Positions 27,144 through 36,702 of a DNA stretch of 64,000 nt are shown here, in pieces. Origin of the DNA: Oceanobacillus halotolerans (GTDB taxonomy: Bacteria > Bacillota > Bacilli > Bacillales > Amphibacillaceae); assembly GCF_010993955.1 (NCBI RefSeq), contig NZ_WIXL01000003.1, positions 62,001-126,000 on the forward strand, in the 5' to 3' direction. A model generated the notes under the pieces. The model saw only the letters and a program-made list of their open reading frames with translations, did not search any database and had not been told where the DNA came from. The translations under genes and the position numbers were made by a program. Each line of letters begins with the position of its first letter. Positions within the stretch are counted from its first letter, which is position 1.

Positions 27144-28637
27144 TTAAATTACTACTGCAATACTCATTACTGCCATTACCATAACGGATAGTACGATCAA
27201 TAGTTTCCACACGTGTTTAAAATAAACGTTATATGGAACACGTGCTATAGCCAATGCACCCATAATAACAGCACTAGTTGGTGTTACTAAGTTCACTAGA
27301 CCAGATGCACTTTGGAATGCGGTAACTGCCATTTCTCCGCCGACTCCAGCAAATTCTGCAAGTGGTGCCATGATCGGCATTGATAAAGTAGCTAAACCAG
27401 AAGTGGACGGGACCAAAAAGGATAGTGGCAAATAAAATAAATAAGATAAGTTGGCAAATGCAACTGGACCAATCCCATCCAGCATCATCTCGCCCCAATG
27501 TAGGACTGTAGCCGTCATACCACCATCACTCATGACGACGGAAATACCGCGGGAAATACCAATGATCAACGCTACGCCTAATAAATCACGTGCACCATCA
27601 ACAAATGTACTGGTGAATTCCTCTTCCCCCATACGATACATAAAGGCAATGATAATGGAAGAGAATAAGAATAATAGGGTTAGTTCCCCAAACCACCAGT
27701 CCCCGAGTGGGATGATATTCCCTAAAAATGGACCGATAACTGGAATCCCCAGGAGCACGTCATTTATATTTTCAAAGAGTGGAATATTGAATTTATAAGC
27801 CCAAGGAATAACCGCTAGAATCATAATAAGGAACGTGATCCCAAACACCCATAAGACTGCTTTTCTCCGACGTGTGAATTCAGGTATTTCACCAGACTGA
27901 CCTTCTAGGAAGTGTTTTTCGTTATCTTCTTTCATATCAGCAACAAGCGATTTACCTGGATCCTCTTTTACCCGTTTGGCATAACGCATCACAAATACAA
28001 TTGCGATGACTAAGCTTAGTACAAGGATGATCAAGCGTAGGGTAATTCCTTCCCCGATTGATATACCGGCAAAGCCAGATGCGATACCAGTTGCAAATGG
28101 GTTCATGGTAGATCCTAATACCCCAACACCTGCACCTAAAGCAATAATCGAAACTGCTGTTAATGAATCATATCCAGCGGCAATTAAGACGGGAATTAGT
28201 AATGGATAAAAGGCTATTGTTTCTTCTGCCATTCCATAGGTTGTACCACCTAATGCAAATACCGTCATTAAAACAGGAATCAGTAAATGCTCCTTCCCCC
28301 TTAATCCCCGGACGATTCGACCAATACCAGCATCAATAGCGCCAGTTTTTACCATAACCCCAATAAAACCACCGATTACTAATACGAAAAAGGCTATATC
28401 TTGTGCATCAAAGAATCCGCGGATCGGTGCATAAAGTACTTCCCAAACACCTTGAGGATTTTGTTCTACTTCTGAATATGTTCCAGGAATTGGCTCAAAC
28501 TCGCCAGATTCTGGATCTACAACTTCGTATTCACCTGCTGGAACAACCCATGTTAAAAAAGCAATCACAACAATAATGGCAAACAATAACGTATAAGCTG
28601 TAGGCATTTTAAACTTTCTTTTCTTTTTTTCCATCAT
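27144..28637 (-). CDS. YfcC/DcuC-family carrier, probable arginine/ornithine antiporter
   Basis: A 497-residue membrane protein with about 12 helices. The N-terminus KMPTAYTLLFAIIVVIAFLTW and the motif WVVPAGEY are typical of the YfcC family (basic amino acid antiporter/C4-dicarboxylate carrier group). FALGGTTYGMAEETIAFYP and LVNLVTPTSAVIMGALAIAR mark the two conserved halves. In arc operons such proteins swap external arginine for ornithine at no energy cost, the job usually done by ArcD. It sits between the PepV-like remnant and arcB. Substrate is inferred from context. Confidence 0.85.
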   Translation of the reverse strand: MMEKKKRKFKMPTAYTLLFAIIVVIAFLTWVVPAGEYEVVDPESGEFEPIPGTYSEVEQNPQGVWEVLYAPIRGFFDAQDIAFFVLVIGGFIGVMVKTGAIDAGIGRIVRGLRGKEHLLIPVLMTVFALGGTTYGMAEETIAFYPLLIPVLIAAGYDSLTAVSIIALGAGVGVLGSTMNPFATGIASGFAGISIGEGITLRLIILVLSLVIAIVFVMRYAKRVKEDPGKSLVADMKEDNEKHFLEGQSGEIPEFTRRRKAVLWVFGITFLIMILAVIPWAYKFNIPLFENINDVLLGIPVIGPFLGNIIPLGDWWFGELTLLFLFSSIIIAFMYRMGEEEFTSTFVDGARDLLGVALIIGISRGISVVMSDGGMTATVLHWGEMMLDGIGPVAFANLSYLFYLPLSFLVPSTSGLATLSMPIMAPLAEFAGVGGEMAVTAFQSASGLVNLVTPTSAVIMGALAIARVPYNVYFKHVWKLLIVLSVMVMAVMSIAVVI

Positions 28638-28654
28638 TCTCCCTCCTAGCTAGA

Positions 28655-29335
28655 TTAAGTGGTTAATTGAAGAATCGCTCTTGCATAAATTTCCATGGCC
28701 TGCATCATTTTCTCGATATCCATATATTCATTTGGTTGATGCTCTACCTTTTCTTGATTTGGAAAGATAGCACCAAAGGCTATACAGTTGTCCATTGCTC
28801 TAGCATATGTTGCACCACCAGATGTGATAGGTTGACTTTTTGCATCGTCTGTAATAGATTGATAGGCTTCTAGTAGTGTTTGGACTAACTCACTATCCAT
28901 TGGAATGTAGATGGACGGTAAATAATCAAATTCCTCATATGCTAAGTTGTATTTCATAGCGGTATCCGTTAGTTTTGTAACTAATTCCTCTTTGTTAGCA
29001 GTAACTGGAATTCGCATGTCGAACGGAGGTGTGTCCCAATCCTCTAGTCGACCTTCACTCACTACATCTAAGTGACCAAGAATCCCGAAAAGTTCCTCTC
29101 CTTCACCAATTTCTGCGTATCCATAATACCCATCCGGATCGTAATACGTTTTATATCCAAGCTGTTTACATCGTTGTAGCGTTTTTTCTAGTGCTTGGTT
29201 AATCGATTCGCCAAATGGATATGGACTTGTATCCTCTCGGTAAACACTCGGAATTTTGACTAGTTCGACAACTGAATTAATAAATTCAGGCTTTAACCGG
29301 TCTAGTTCTTTCCGTACCAATTGATAGGCGTCCAT
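28655..29335 (-). pseudogene. PepV-like M20 dipeptidase with large in-frame internal deletion
   Basis: The reading frame is open (226 codons from the ATG at 29335, after GGGAGGTG) but only about half the usual 450-470 residues. The N-terminal part reaches GHLDVV and WDTPPF, then jumps directly to FDMRIPVTANKEELV of the C-terminal region and continues normally through SGGATYARAMDNC and EHQPNEYM. Lost are the second metal-ligand segment (GRGTQDDKG type), the catalytic glutamate and the lid domain, so peptidase activity is not expected. The flanks are in frame and intact, so translation of the operon may be unaffected. PepV-like genes accompany arc genes in related bacteria, where they could release arginine from dipeptides. 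Confidence 0.85.
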
Positions 29336-29368
29336 TCCATCACCTCCCTTATCATGACATGTCAATAC

Positions 29369-30601
29369 TTATATATCCTTACGAACGAGTGGCATACTCA
29401 TACAACGTGGCCCGCCACGTCCTCGAGACAATTCGGAGCTCATTACTTCGATGACTTCAATTCCACTTTCACGTAATAGTTGATTAGATACATAGTTTCG
29501 GTCATACGTAACGACAACCCCAGGAGCTATAGCCAATGTATTGGAGCCATCATTCCACTGTTCTCTTGGTCCGGCAATTACATCACCGCCACCACATGGA
29601 ATCAATGTTACCTCTTCCAAGCCAAGAACTTCTTGTAAGGTTTCCATTAAGTTCGTTTTCGGCGTAATGTTAACTGTTTCTTTGTCCTCTCCTTTTTCCA
29701 AGATATAGATAGACATATCCCCTGCAGGACCTTGGATGGCTGGATGGATTGTAAATTTGTCATAATCAACCATTGTAAAAACGGTATCTAAATGCATGAA
29801 TGCCCTCGTCTTTGGAATTTCAACCGCAAGAATCTTTTTAATGTTATCTTGTTTGGTAAAGATGTTTAAGGCTAATCGTTCAATGGTTTTGGCAGCAGTC
29901 CTTGAACTAATGCCAATGGCGACTGTGTCATTTGACAATACAAGCTCATCTCCACCTTCAATTGGGTACTCAAAATACCGATCCAACCAAACAGGAATAT
30001 CATGATCACGAAAACGTGGATGGTATTTCAAAATATAGCTCATAAATAATGATTCCCGCCTTCGTGCTTCTTCTCGCATCGTGTTAATCGTAATCCCATT
30101 TCCAATTACCGCGGCAGGGTCTCTTGTGAAATATAGATTTGGCATTGGGTCTAAATAAAATGGATAATGATCCTCCAGCATTTCATATAAATGTGTTTTT
30201 TTATTATCCTGAATTTCTTGTTTCAAGACCCCAGCGATGATTTTGTTGATCATGTCACCTGTATTAAATGACATTAAATAATCAAAAATCGTATCATAGG
30301 AACCATTGACCGTTACCTTTGATTCATATAAAATATCAGCAACAAATAATTTTTTTATTTCCTCTGTGTGTAATGCTTCTTCTAAGAGTGTTGTTAAATA
30401 AAGAACTTCAATCCCGCGATTACGCAATGTGTTTGCAAAGTAATCATGCTCTTTTTGAACAACTGGTAAATAAGGAATATCATCAAACAATAATTGTGGT
30501 AAAAACTCCGGTGTTAAGTTCTCTACCTCTTTCCCAGGCCTGTGAAGCAACACCGTTTTCAACTCTCCTATTTCAGAAGTGACATGTAATTGATGTTTCA
30601 T
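29369..30601 (-). CDS. arcA: Arginine deiminase
   Basis: First enzyme of arginine fermentation: arginine to citrulline and ammonia. It has 410 residues, normal length. Family motifs are FTRDP (residues ~160), [20 protein letters not shown] with the catalytic His, and the nucleophile cysteine in [13 protein letters not shown] at the C-terminus. GAGGAGG precedes ATG. It is the promoter-proximal gene of the arc cluster; a Crp/Fnr-like palindrome lies 138 bases upstream. Confidence 0.96.
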   Translation of the reverse strand: MKHQLHVTSEIGELKTVLLHRPGKEVENLTPEFLPQLLFDDIPYLPVVQKEHDYFANTLRNRGIEVLYLTTLLEEALHTEEIKKLFVADILYESKVTVNGSYDTIFDYLMSFNTGDMINKIIAGVLKQEIQDNKKTHLYEMLEDHYPFYLDPMPNLYFTRDPAAVIGNGITINTMREEARRRESLFMSYILKYHPRFRDHDIPVWLDRYFEYPIEGGDELVLSNDTVAIGISSRTAAKTIERLALNIFTKQDNIKKILAVEIPKTRAFMHLDTVFTMVDYDKFTIHPAIQGPAGDMSIYILEKGEDKETVNITPKTNLMETLQEVLGLEEVTLIPCGGGDVIAGPREQWNDGSNTLAIAPGVVVTYDRNYVSNQLLRESGIEVIEVMSSELSRGRGGPRCMSMPLVRKDI

Positions 30602-30738
30602 TTTGAAAACCTCCTCGAAGTATTATTTTTCCTTACACTTTTATAGTAAAGGACCCGTATGGATCATGTTGTAAACCCTTTCTCACTCGAGATGTAATTT
30701 ATCTATCAATCCCATCATCAAGGTTTTATCATTGGGGT

Positions 30739-30754
30739 CGTGAAGGATTTCACT
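30739..30754. promoter_or_regulatory. Crp/Fnr-type operator candidate upstream of arcA
   Basis: CGTGA-AGGATT-TCACT matches the family pattern TGTGA-N6-TCACA at eight of ten arm positions and is itself an inverted repeat. It lies 138 bases before arcA. The ArcR-like regulator at 32949 is the obvious candidate protein. Confidence 0.45.
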
Positions 30755-30848
30755 GTAATTTGGGAATAATTATGTACTTTCTTTTAAGGGGGATTGGGGG
30801 AATTCGGTATATAGTGGAGCTTGATTTACTTTTTGCTATTATTATTGA

Positions 30849-30953
30849 TGATTTGTGAAATGAGAAGATCGATTGATTTAATTTTGGAAATTCCTCTACT
30901 TGATTTGTGTATCGAGAAGATCGATCCATGTAATTTTAGGGTTCCTATACATG
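30849..30953. repeat. Two-copy 53-bp direct repeat
   Basis: Copies beginning GATTTGTG at 30849 and 30902 share GAGAAGATCGAT, TAATTTT and TTCCT at the same offsets. It lies in the gene-free part upstream of arcA; no ORF is present. Confidence 0.6.
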
Positions 30954-31084
30954 AATTCTGCATTGACATACATCCTTGATTTACATCTGGCATTCTATCT
31001 TGCCGTTAGTGCATCAACGTGCTTCCTCTTTTTATTTATTGCTACTTTCCAGCTGATCCGTTCACTAGCAACCATCTGACATAA

Positions 31085-31124
31085 AAAAATGCTTAGAGAG
31101 GAATTTTTCTCTAAGCATTTTTAT
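31085..31124 (-). terminator. Terminator after the DASS transporter gene
   Basis: An 11-bp stem, 31089-31099 with 31108-31118, flanked by A and T runs, lies 27 bases after the stop of the transporter gene on the minus strand. Confidence 0.85.
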
Positions 31125-31150
31125 TACAACTAACCCTATTAACTTATCCA

Positions 31151-32761
31151 TTATAATAAGCCAACCCATTGCCAGTATGTTGCACTAAATAGGATGATTA
31201 AAATGTACCCAATAATGGTGATTGGAATACCAGATTTAAGAAATTGTTTGGTCGTAAAGGTTCCTGTTCCATAAGCAAGCATATTTTGTGGTGCATTGAT
31301 CGGTAATAAGAAACCAAAACTAATGACAAATTGCATGATAAGTACAAATCCGATTCCATTGAAAGAGATAGAATCCATTCCACCTACTAGAGCAATCACA
31401 ATTGGAATAAAAGTAGATGCTAGACTTGTTGCACTTGCAAAACCCAAATGAATCAAGATATTAAATAAAGCTAATACACCAACCATGACGACTAATGGCA
31501 TGGTTGCTACACCCATAGCTTCAAAGGTATTATTGGAAAGCCATGTAGCACCTTCTGTTTCCAATAATACCATTCCCAATGAAATACCTGTTGCAAAGAC
31601 AATAAGTGTACCCCAAGGAACTTTTTGCTGTACTTCTTTCCAAGAAAAAATACAAACTCCTGGTGTAATCATAATCCCTACTGCAATAATCATAACCATC
31701 GTAGAATCAAATGAATGAATAAGACTCTCTGTAGGCCAAAGGAAGAGCAAAGATACGGCGATGACAATAAGCTTCCATTCTTTTTTACTAATTTTTCCTA
31801 AAGCATCTAGCTGATTTTTAATATGATCTGTTTGAACAATATCTCCAATATCTGGTTTAATTAATCTTGTCATCACAAAGTATAATAGAACTGACATTAG
31901 AATAGACCATGGTGCAGCATATAAAAACCACTCCCCCCACGTAACGTCTCCTCCGAATTCTGATTCGATAAATCCTAAAGCAACCATATTTTGTGCAGCA
32001 GCTGTTTTAATTCCAACATTCCAAATGGAAGTAGCCTGAACAGCCGTAATAATTAATAGTGATGCTAATTTATTTTCTCTTGATAATCCAAAAGCAGCAA
32101 CAATCCCTAACAATATGGGTACAAGCGTTTCAGCTCGTGCTGTTGCACTTGGAACAAATAAAGCAAGAATAAAGTGAAACTTCAATCAGTGGGGTTTCCT
32201 TTCCTCCCCCACTGATTGTTAGTTGAACGAATCGGACATTTACGGGCAGTTTGATCCCCCACTTATCTTTCTTGGATCTCCTCGAAATCTTGAAGTGGGG
32301 GTCTTACTGCCCGTTACATGCGGGATAAACGTGACTAGAATCGTTCCAATCACTAAACTATTAGGTTTAGTACCTACTTTCGACATGATCATTAAAGCAA
32401 TCCGTTTATGAAGCCCGGTAATTTCCATTGCGGCAGCTAACACAAGCGCCCCACCAACTAGCAAAACAGCGGTTGAACTAAAATCACCTATCGACAAACC
32501 TAAAGCATCCTTTGTTCCATATAAGATAGATGGAACCTCAAGTGTCGGTGATAATCCGATCAGCAAGGCTAATAAACTCACGATCATAACTGCGCTCACA
32601 GGATAAGTGACGGCTTCTGTTACCCACAACACAACCGCAAAAACCATTACAGCTAATGCACGTTGGCCAGCGATTGGTAAGGCTTCAGGGTTTGGTAAAA
32701 GTAATATAATTATTAGAACGGCTAAAGCAACGAAGAAAGCAATTATATTTTTCTTCTTCAT
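31151..32761 (-). pseudogene. DASS/SLC13-family anion transporter split by a miniature element
   Basis: The N-terminal part (from ATG 32761) ends at ...LVIGTILVTFI and the C-terminal part resumes at ILALFVPSATARAETLVPIL. Removing the 156-bp element at 32169-32324 and one copy of the boundary joins GTCACGTTTAT to TCTTGC and restores an uninterrupted 484-residue protein. It would have about 11-12 membrane helices and belong to the divalent anion:sodium symporter family (dicarboxylates or sulfate). The element adds 52 codons with a stop at 32240. The gene is therefore cleanly inactivated by insertion, with otherwise intact coding sequence, which points to a recent event. It lies between arcA and the ArcR-like gene. 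Confidence 0.92.
32169..32324 (-). mobile_element. IS200/IS605-like miniature element (copy 3) inside the transporter gene
   Basis: A 156-bp element bounded by ATAAA on both sides (32169-32173 inside, 32325-32329 flanking). A terminal hairpin pairs 32183-32194 with 32207-32218. The main structure nests ACGGGCAGT/ACTGCCCGT (32242-32250 with 32306-32314) around CCCCCACTT/AAGTGGGGG (32256-32264 with 32293-32301). There is no ORF. The structure fits a single-strand transposed IS200/IS605 derivative mobilised by a TnpA encoded elsewhere. Confidence 0.82.
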
Positions 32762-32843
32762 AAAAATAATCTCCTCTCCTAACCTAAAGTATTTCTTTCT
32801 ATACCTTCATCATAGAGGAGATCTCTTTATTGTGTTGTTCCTG

Positions 32844-32866
32844 TATTCACAGTAATGTTGTGAATA
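32844..32866. promoter_or_regulatory. Perfect 8-bp inverted repeat upstream of the transporter gene
   Basis: TATTCACA and TGTGAATA are separated by seven bases, about 85 bases before the transporter start. The half-site order is the reverse of a Crp/Fnr site, so the binding protein is unknown. Confidence 0.4.
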
Positions 32867-32948
32867 TCCCTGATAATAGATTGCAAGCGTTTCTACCAAT
32901 TACATGACAAGAATTTCACGCTTTTGTTAGCAAAACCTCAAAATAGAT

Positions 32949-33635
32949 CTAAGTACTTTTTTCCGAGAAATAGTCGATGTCATGAACAATAACATGCCTT
33001 CCTTCCATCGATACAATACCATCATTTTTTAAATCATGGTATACATGGGACACTGTTTCACGAGTTGTTCCGGCAATTTTAGCAAGTTCTGTCATTGTTA
33101 TGGGGATATCAATAAAATAGCCTTCCTCTGTTTCCACGGAGAAGTTTTGTACCAAATAATAAATCGATTGTTCTACACGGTCTGTTGCAAACGAAGTCGA
33201 TATCGTTTGCAGGCGATCTTGGTGTCGTTTTGTTAGTATATCTAATCGTCTCAAGATTAAATATAATTGATCATTTTTATCCCGAATTAGCGATTCAAAA
33301 TGTTTGGTTGGAATATAATAGACATCAATATCAGTAAGTGCATATGCGGAGTATCGATAGAAGTCTTCATTAAATAAACCAACATATGGAAAAATATCGT
33401 TGGGTTTAATGTAATTTATATAAAGCATTGTCGCTTCTTGATTGGTCTTTTCTAACTTTACGTACCCCTCATTTAACAAAAAGATCCTTTCTCTTGGATC
33501 GCCTTCTGTAAACAAAAGCTGATTCTTTTTGTATGTTCGTTTAAAAATCATTCGTTTCATTTCCTTAAGATCGGAATCACAGAGTGTTGAAAAAATCTCA
33601 AAAGAGCTCAAATCTATTTCTGGTATCGTTCTCAA
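32949..33635 (-). CDS. Crp/Fnr family regulator, ArcR-like
   Basis: A 228-residue regulator with an N-terminal cNMP-binding-type barrel (residues ~15-130), a dimer helix and a C-terminal winged helix-turn-helix (TMTELAKIAGTTRETVSHVY, residues ~180-200). No cysteine cluster for an iron-sulfur centre is present, unlike Fnr. ArcR proteins of Bacillus licheniformis and staphylococci, encoded beside arc operons, activate them anaerobically, and this gene is next to the arc cluster with only the broken transporter between. Identity as ArcR is inferred from position and family. Confidence 0.8.
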   Translation of the reverse strand: MRTIPEIDLSSFEIFSTLCDSDLKEMKRMIFKRTYKKNQLLFTEGDPRERIFLLNEGYVKLEKTNQEATMLYINYIKPNDIFPYVGLFNEDFYRYSAYALTDIDVYYIPTKHFESLIRDKNDQLYLILRRLDILTKRHQDRLQTISTSFATDRVEQSIYYLVQNFSVETEEGYFIDIPITMTELAKIAGTTRETVSHVYHDLKNDGIVSMEGRHVIVHDIDYFSEKST

Positions 33636-33973
33636 ATGTCTCCCCCCTAAAATTGGAGTGTTTTTAGTAATTTAATTTATCCCACATGTAACTGACAGGT
33701 TGACTATGAACAACACATCCTCGCAAAGGAAAAGCATTTTTGCTTCGGGCAATGTATTGCTGTCATAGCTCCCTTGTCCTATGCGTAGAAACACCCACTG
33801 TTTGGACTTTATACCTCTATCATAGCCCACATGAATAACATGCTTCAATTCCTTTTATATAATTGTTGTAAAAATGTCAAAAGTTAAAAAATGCAACATT
33901 ATCACTGTGATAATGTTGCATTTCTATTATTTATTAACGTCAAATCGAGCGAAACTATGGATACCTCACTGCC
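33636..33973. other. Gap upstream of arcR holding a terminator
   Basis: No gene is apparent. A perfect 15-bp hairpin lies at 33891-33921, listed separately; the arcR promoter must be in the left part. Confidence 0.4.
33888..33924 (-). terminator. Terminator after the 191-residue unknown gene
   Basis: Stem 33891-33905 with 33907-33921, perfect over 15 bp, followed on the minus strand by TTTTTT. Confidence 0.85.
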
Positions 33974-34549
33974 CTACCATTGCTTGCTCATATGTTTCTC
34001 TGATTCACCATTATTTGCATTAATATAAAATGTTTCATTCAACAATCCGCTTCGTATACTTACCCGCCACAAAGGTAAATAGACAAGTTCAATCGAGTGG
34101 ATTTCATGCTTTGGCTTCTTCAAAACGTAAGAACGATTAATTTGTCGCTCCTGTACATCCTTCACATAGCTGCGTGCTTTGTCTTCATCCGTAACTTTTA
34201 AGCTGACAAGTGAATCCTTTTCCACCTGTTCTTCTTGTAATGGTGGTATTTTTGAAAATACTCCCCTATAACCAGATACAGCATCAACAAAAATAACATT
34301 TGGCATTTTTTTTGCTGGAAATGGGGGGCGTTCTGCCACCACTAATGTTTTAGCAATCCAAAAAGGATGGTAGATCAAATCCTTTTTCACCGTATATTGT
34401 TGTAAATATTCTACATTGATATCTCGTTGCATTCGTAAGCGTAATGGTAAACTCTTTAAAATATAATGGTTCAATGACGTTTCATCTGTAATAGCTGTTT
34501 CAGTTCCAATACGTTGGATCGTTTTAGATTTGGTATCGACTTTTGGCAT
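33974..34549 (-). CDS. Unknown 191-residue protein next to a symporter gene
   Basis: I do not recognise the family. The protein has no signal peptide or membrane helix. It has several Trp-Arg/Leu-Pro-Leu-Trp segments (YHPFWIAKTLVVAERPPFPA, LVYLPLWRVSI), resembling two related halves each with a 'L-Y-x-P-x-W' pattern (residues ~58-65 and ~155-165). It follows the sodium:solute symporter by 30 bases on the same strand and ends at a strong terminator, so it is likely the last gene of that unit. An accessory or regulatory role for the transporter is conceivable but unsupported. Confidence 0.6.
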   Translation of the reverse strand: MPKVDTKSKTIQRIGTETAITDETSLNHYILKSLPLRLRMQRDINVEYLQQYTVKKDLIYHPFWIAKTLVVAERPPFPAKKMPNVIFVDAVSGYRGVFSKIPPLQEEQVEKDSLVSLKVTDEDKARSYVKDVQERQINRSYVLKKPKHEIHSIELVYLPLWRVSIRSGLLNETFYINANNGESEKHMSKQW

Positions 34550-34579
34550 ATGATCTCCATCCTTTATTAAGCAGTTTTA

Positions 34580-36031
34580 TTAAGCAGTTTGTTCATCATC
34601 CAAATGCGTGTGGTAATAGTCCACTTGTGCTTGCACTTCTTTGGATGGTGGGTCTGTCATTAGACTAACAACAATCATTAAGACTAGGGAAATTGGTGCT
34701 GCGATAATTGGTTCCGCATTGGTTGGTAGCCATTGACCAATGACTAAAATCAAGAAAACAATGGCACCACCTACCATCCCAATTAAGGCACCTTGTCTGT
34801 TTGCCCGCTTCCACCAAATTCCAAGTACGATTGGAAAGCCAAAGGCAGATAGTAAAAATCCTCCGACCCAACCAACCATAATCGCAATTAATCCAGGTGG
34901 TTCAATCGCAATTAAAATACCTATAATACTGGCTACTACCATCACAATAAGCCCGAGACCTGTTACAAAACGCTCACTAGCTTGCTTATTAATATGTGCC
35001 TTATACAAATCATGTGCAACAGCTGCGGAGACCGCGAGTAGCATGGCATCGGCTGATGACATAATGGCTGCCATTAACCCAGCTAGCATAATACCGCCTA
35101 GGATTGGTGGTAAGTAATGCTCAATAACCGATACGAAAATCATATCAGTATTATCTAATGTACCAACAATCCCTAAGTTTGCACCTGCTGCTGTTACCAT
35201 AAACCCAGCAATAAATAACGTTAAATAGAGTAGACATGCCCACATTGCCGAACGACGTGCTGTTTTTGCATCCCTAGAGGCAAAGTTACGCATCACAACA
35301 GATGGCGAGATAATGCCAAACCATAAAAAGGCAATAAATAAACCGAAATAGGACATCCACGGTTGTGTAATATCTCCAAATGCAGGATCAACTGATAAGG
35401 CAGCACTAATTAAAGAGTTGAGGCCACCATGATCTACTAGGATAATACCGGCCAGAAGTACGATCCCAATTAACATCACTGCACCTTGAATTAAATCGGT
35501 ATAAGTAATCGCCCACATACCTCCAAGTGCAGCATATAAGGTAAACCCTAATCCAAGAATAATAACAGCCGCTTTATAGTCAATCCCTAATACATAGGAA
35601 CCGATTAAACCAGATGCCGTTAACTGTGGTACCATATAAAATGTCATTCCAATAACAACGATTATCGCTGCAACCATTTGCACCGAGTTACCGTATCGTT
35701 GTTGGAAAAACTCTGGCATGGTTTTCACACCAGAACGACGAATTTGACCTGAAATAAGAAACATGGCAAACGGCAGGATCGCAATAACCCCAAATGCATA
35801 GGTGAAAAAATACGGAACTCCAAGGGCTACCCCTGAGCCAACTGCACCCATTAGGGAACTGGAACTAGCAACTGCAGCAAATATCGCAAATGCGCCTACA
35901 AAGGTATTAATACTTTTACCAGCTGTAAAGTAATCGCTTTCAGATTGTCGCGCACGACGGTAAAAGTAAATACCAATGAACGTCACGATAAGTAAGTAAA
36001 TAAATAAAATAATTGCCTCTGTAACTTGCAT
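34580..36031 (-). CDS. Sodium:solute symporter (SSS family)
   Basis: A 483-residue membrane protein with about 13 helices. Family marks are the N-terminal SDYFTAGKSINTFVGAFA, KTMPEFFQQRYG, the signature helix ALGGMWAITYTDLIQGAVM and SADAMLLAVSAAVAHDLY, which holds part of the sodium site. The pattern is closest to pantothenate/proline-type (PanF-like) members. A small membrane protein is encoded 33 bases upstream, as in PanF-YhdT type pairs. Substrate is not certain. Confidence 0.88.
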   Translation of the reverse strand: MQVTEAIILFIYLLIVTFIGIYFYRRARQSESDYFTAGKSINTFVGAFAIFAAVASSSSLMGAVGSGVALGVPYFFTYAFGVIAILPFAMFLISGQIRRSGVKTMPEFFQQRYGNSVQMVAAIIVVIGMTFYMVPQLTASGLIGSYVLGIDYKAAVIILGLGFTLYAALGGMWAITYTDLIQGAVMLIGIVLLAGIILVDHGGLNSLISAALSVDPAFGDITQPWMSYFGLFIAFLWFGIISPSVVMRNFASRDAKTARRSAMWACLLYLTLFIAGFMVTAAGANLGIVGTLDNTDMIFVSVIEHYLPPILGGIMLAGLMAAIMSSADAMLLAVSAAVAHDLYKAHINKQASERFVTGLGLIVMVVASIIGILIAIEPPGLIAIMVGWVGGFLLSAFGFPIVLGIWWKRANRQGALIGMVGGAIVFLILVIGQWLPTNAEPIIAAPISLVLMIVVSLMTDPPSKEVQAQVDYYHTHLDDEQTA

Positions 36032-36064
36032 CGCTTTTTCCCTCCTTAGTTATCGATTTTAACC

Positions 36065-36283
36065 CTACTTTTTGTTTTGCTCATCTAACCGTTCAATCCA
36101 AAGACTATATACAATAGCCAATAAAAACCAGAAAAATAACCCAATAAACATTAACCACGCAACAAGGGAAATGCCAACATAATAAACGTCAGTAGGCCAC
36201 CAAACAAACACAAACCCAGCATAAAGCACCAAGACGACCGTTAGTATTAATCCTGGATCTTTCATTTTGGATCTAGATGACAC
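36065..36283 (-). CDS. Small membrane protein, probable symporter partner
   Basis: About 72 residues with two membrane helices (around residues 8-26 and 32-58) and a charged C-terminus, ERLDEQNKK. It precedes the SSS gene by 33 bases. Small two-helix proteins of the DUF997/YhdT type are encoded next to PanF-like symporters, and the FVWWPTD segment fits that pattern loosely. GTG at 36283 is chosen because GGGAGG lies eight bases upstream. Confidence 0.65.
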   Translation of the reverse strand: MSSRSKMKDPGLILTVVLVLYAGFVFVWWPTDVYYVGISLVAWLMFIGLFFWFLLAIVYSLWIERLDEQNKK

Positions 36284-36527
36284 CAAAACCACCTCCCATA
36301 AAATTATAATAGAATAATTAATGAATTATTCTATTTATAGTAAAAATTTTATCAATAAGTATAAGAGATGGAAAGTGATTTGATTTTGAATCTTGCAAAA
36401 ATTAATTTGATAGTATAAGAAAAAAGAAGAATCCTCTCAGCTAAAAAAGACTGTTTTCTAACAGAATGTTGGTTTTAGCATGAAACATGATGCATATAGG
36501 ATGTATTATACCCAATAAAAAAGTGCT

Positions 36528-36659
36528 GTTGATTTCCGCTCCAGACAGTCGCTTTCCGCGGACAACGCTTCAGCTTCCTCGGAAGCAAAAACCGCTTCCT
36601 GTGGGATATTCAGCTGTTGTTTTTTCCGCAGGAGTCGACTGTCTTACGCTCCAATCAAC
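36528..36659 (+). repeat. Bipartite palindromic repeat, type I part (locus 2)
   Basis: Outer arms GTTGATT / AATCAAC and GACAGTCG / CGACTGTC enclose GCTTTCCGCGGACAACGC ... CCGCAGGAGT. This copy is uninterrupted and serves as an empty site for the nested insertion at 63627-63748. Confidence 0.75.
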
Positions 36660-36702
36660 TACTGTATTAACAATAATAGCAAATGTTGATCATATCAGTG
36701 GA

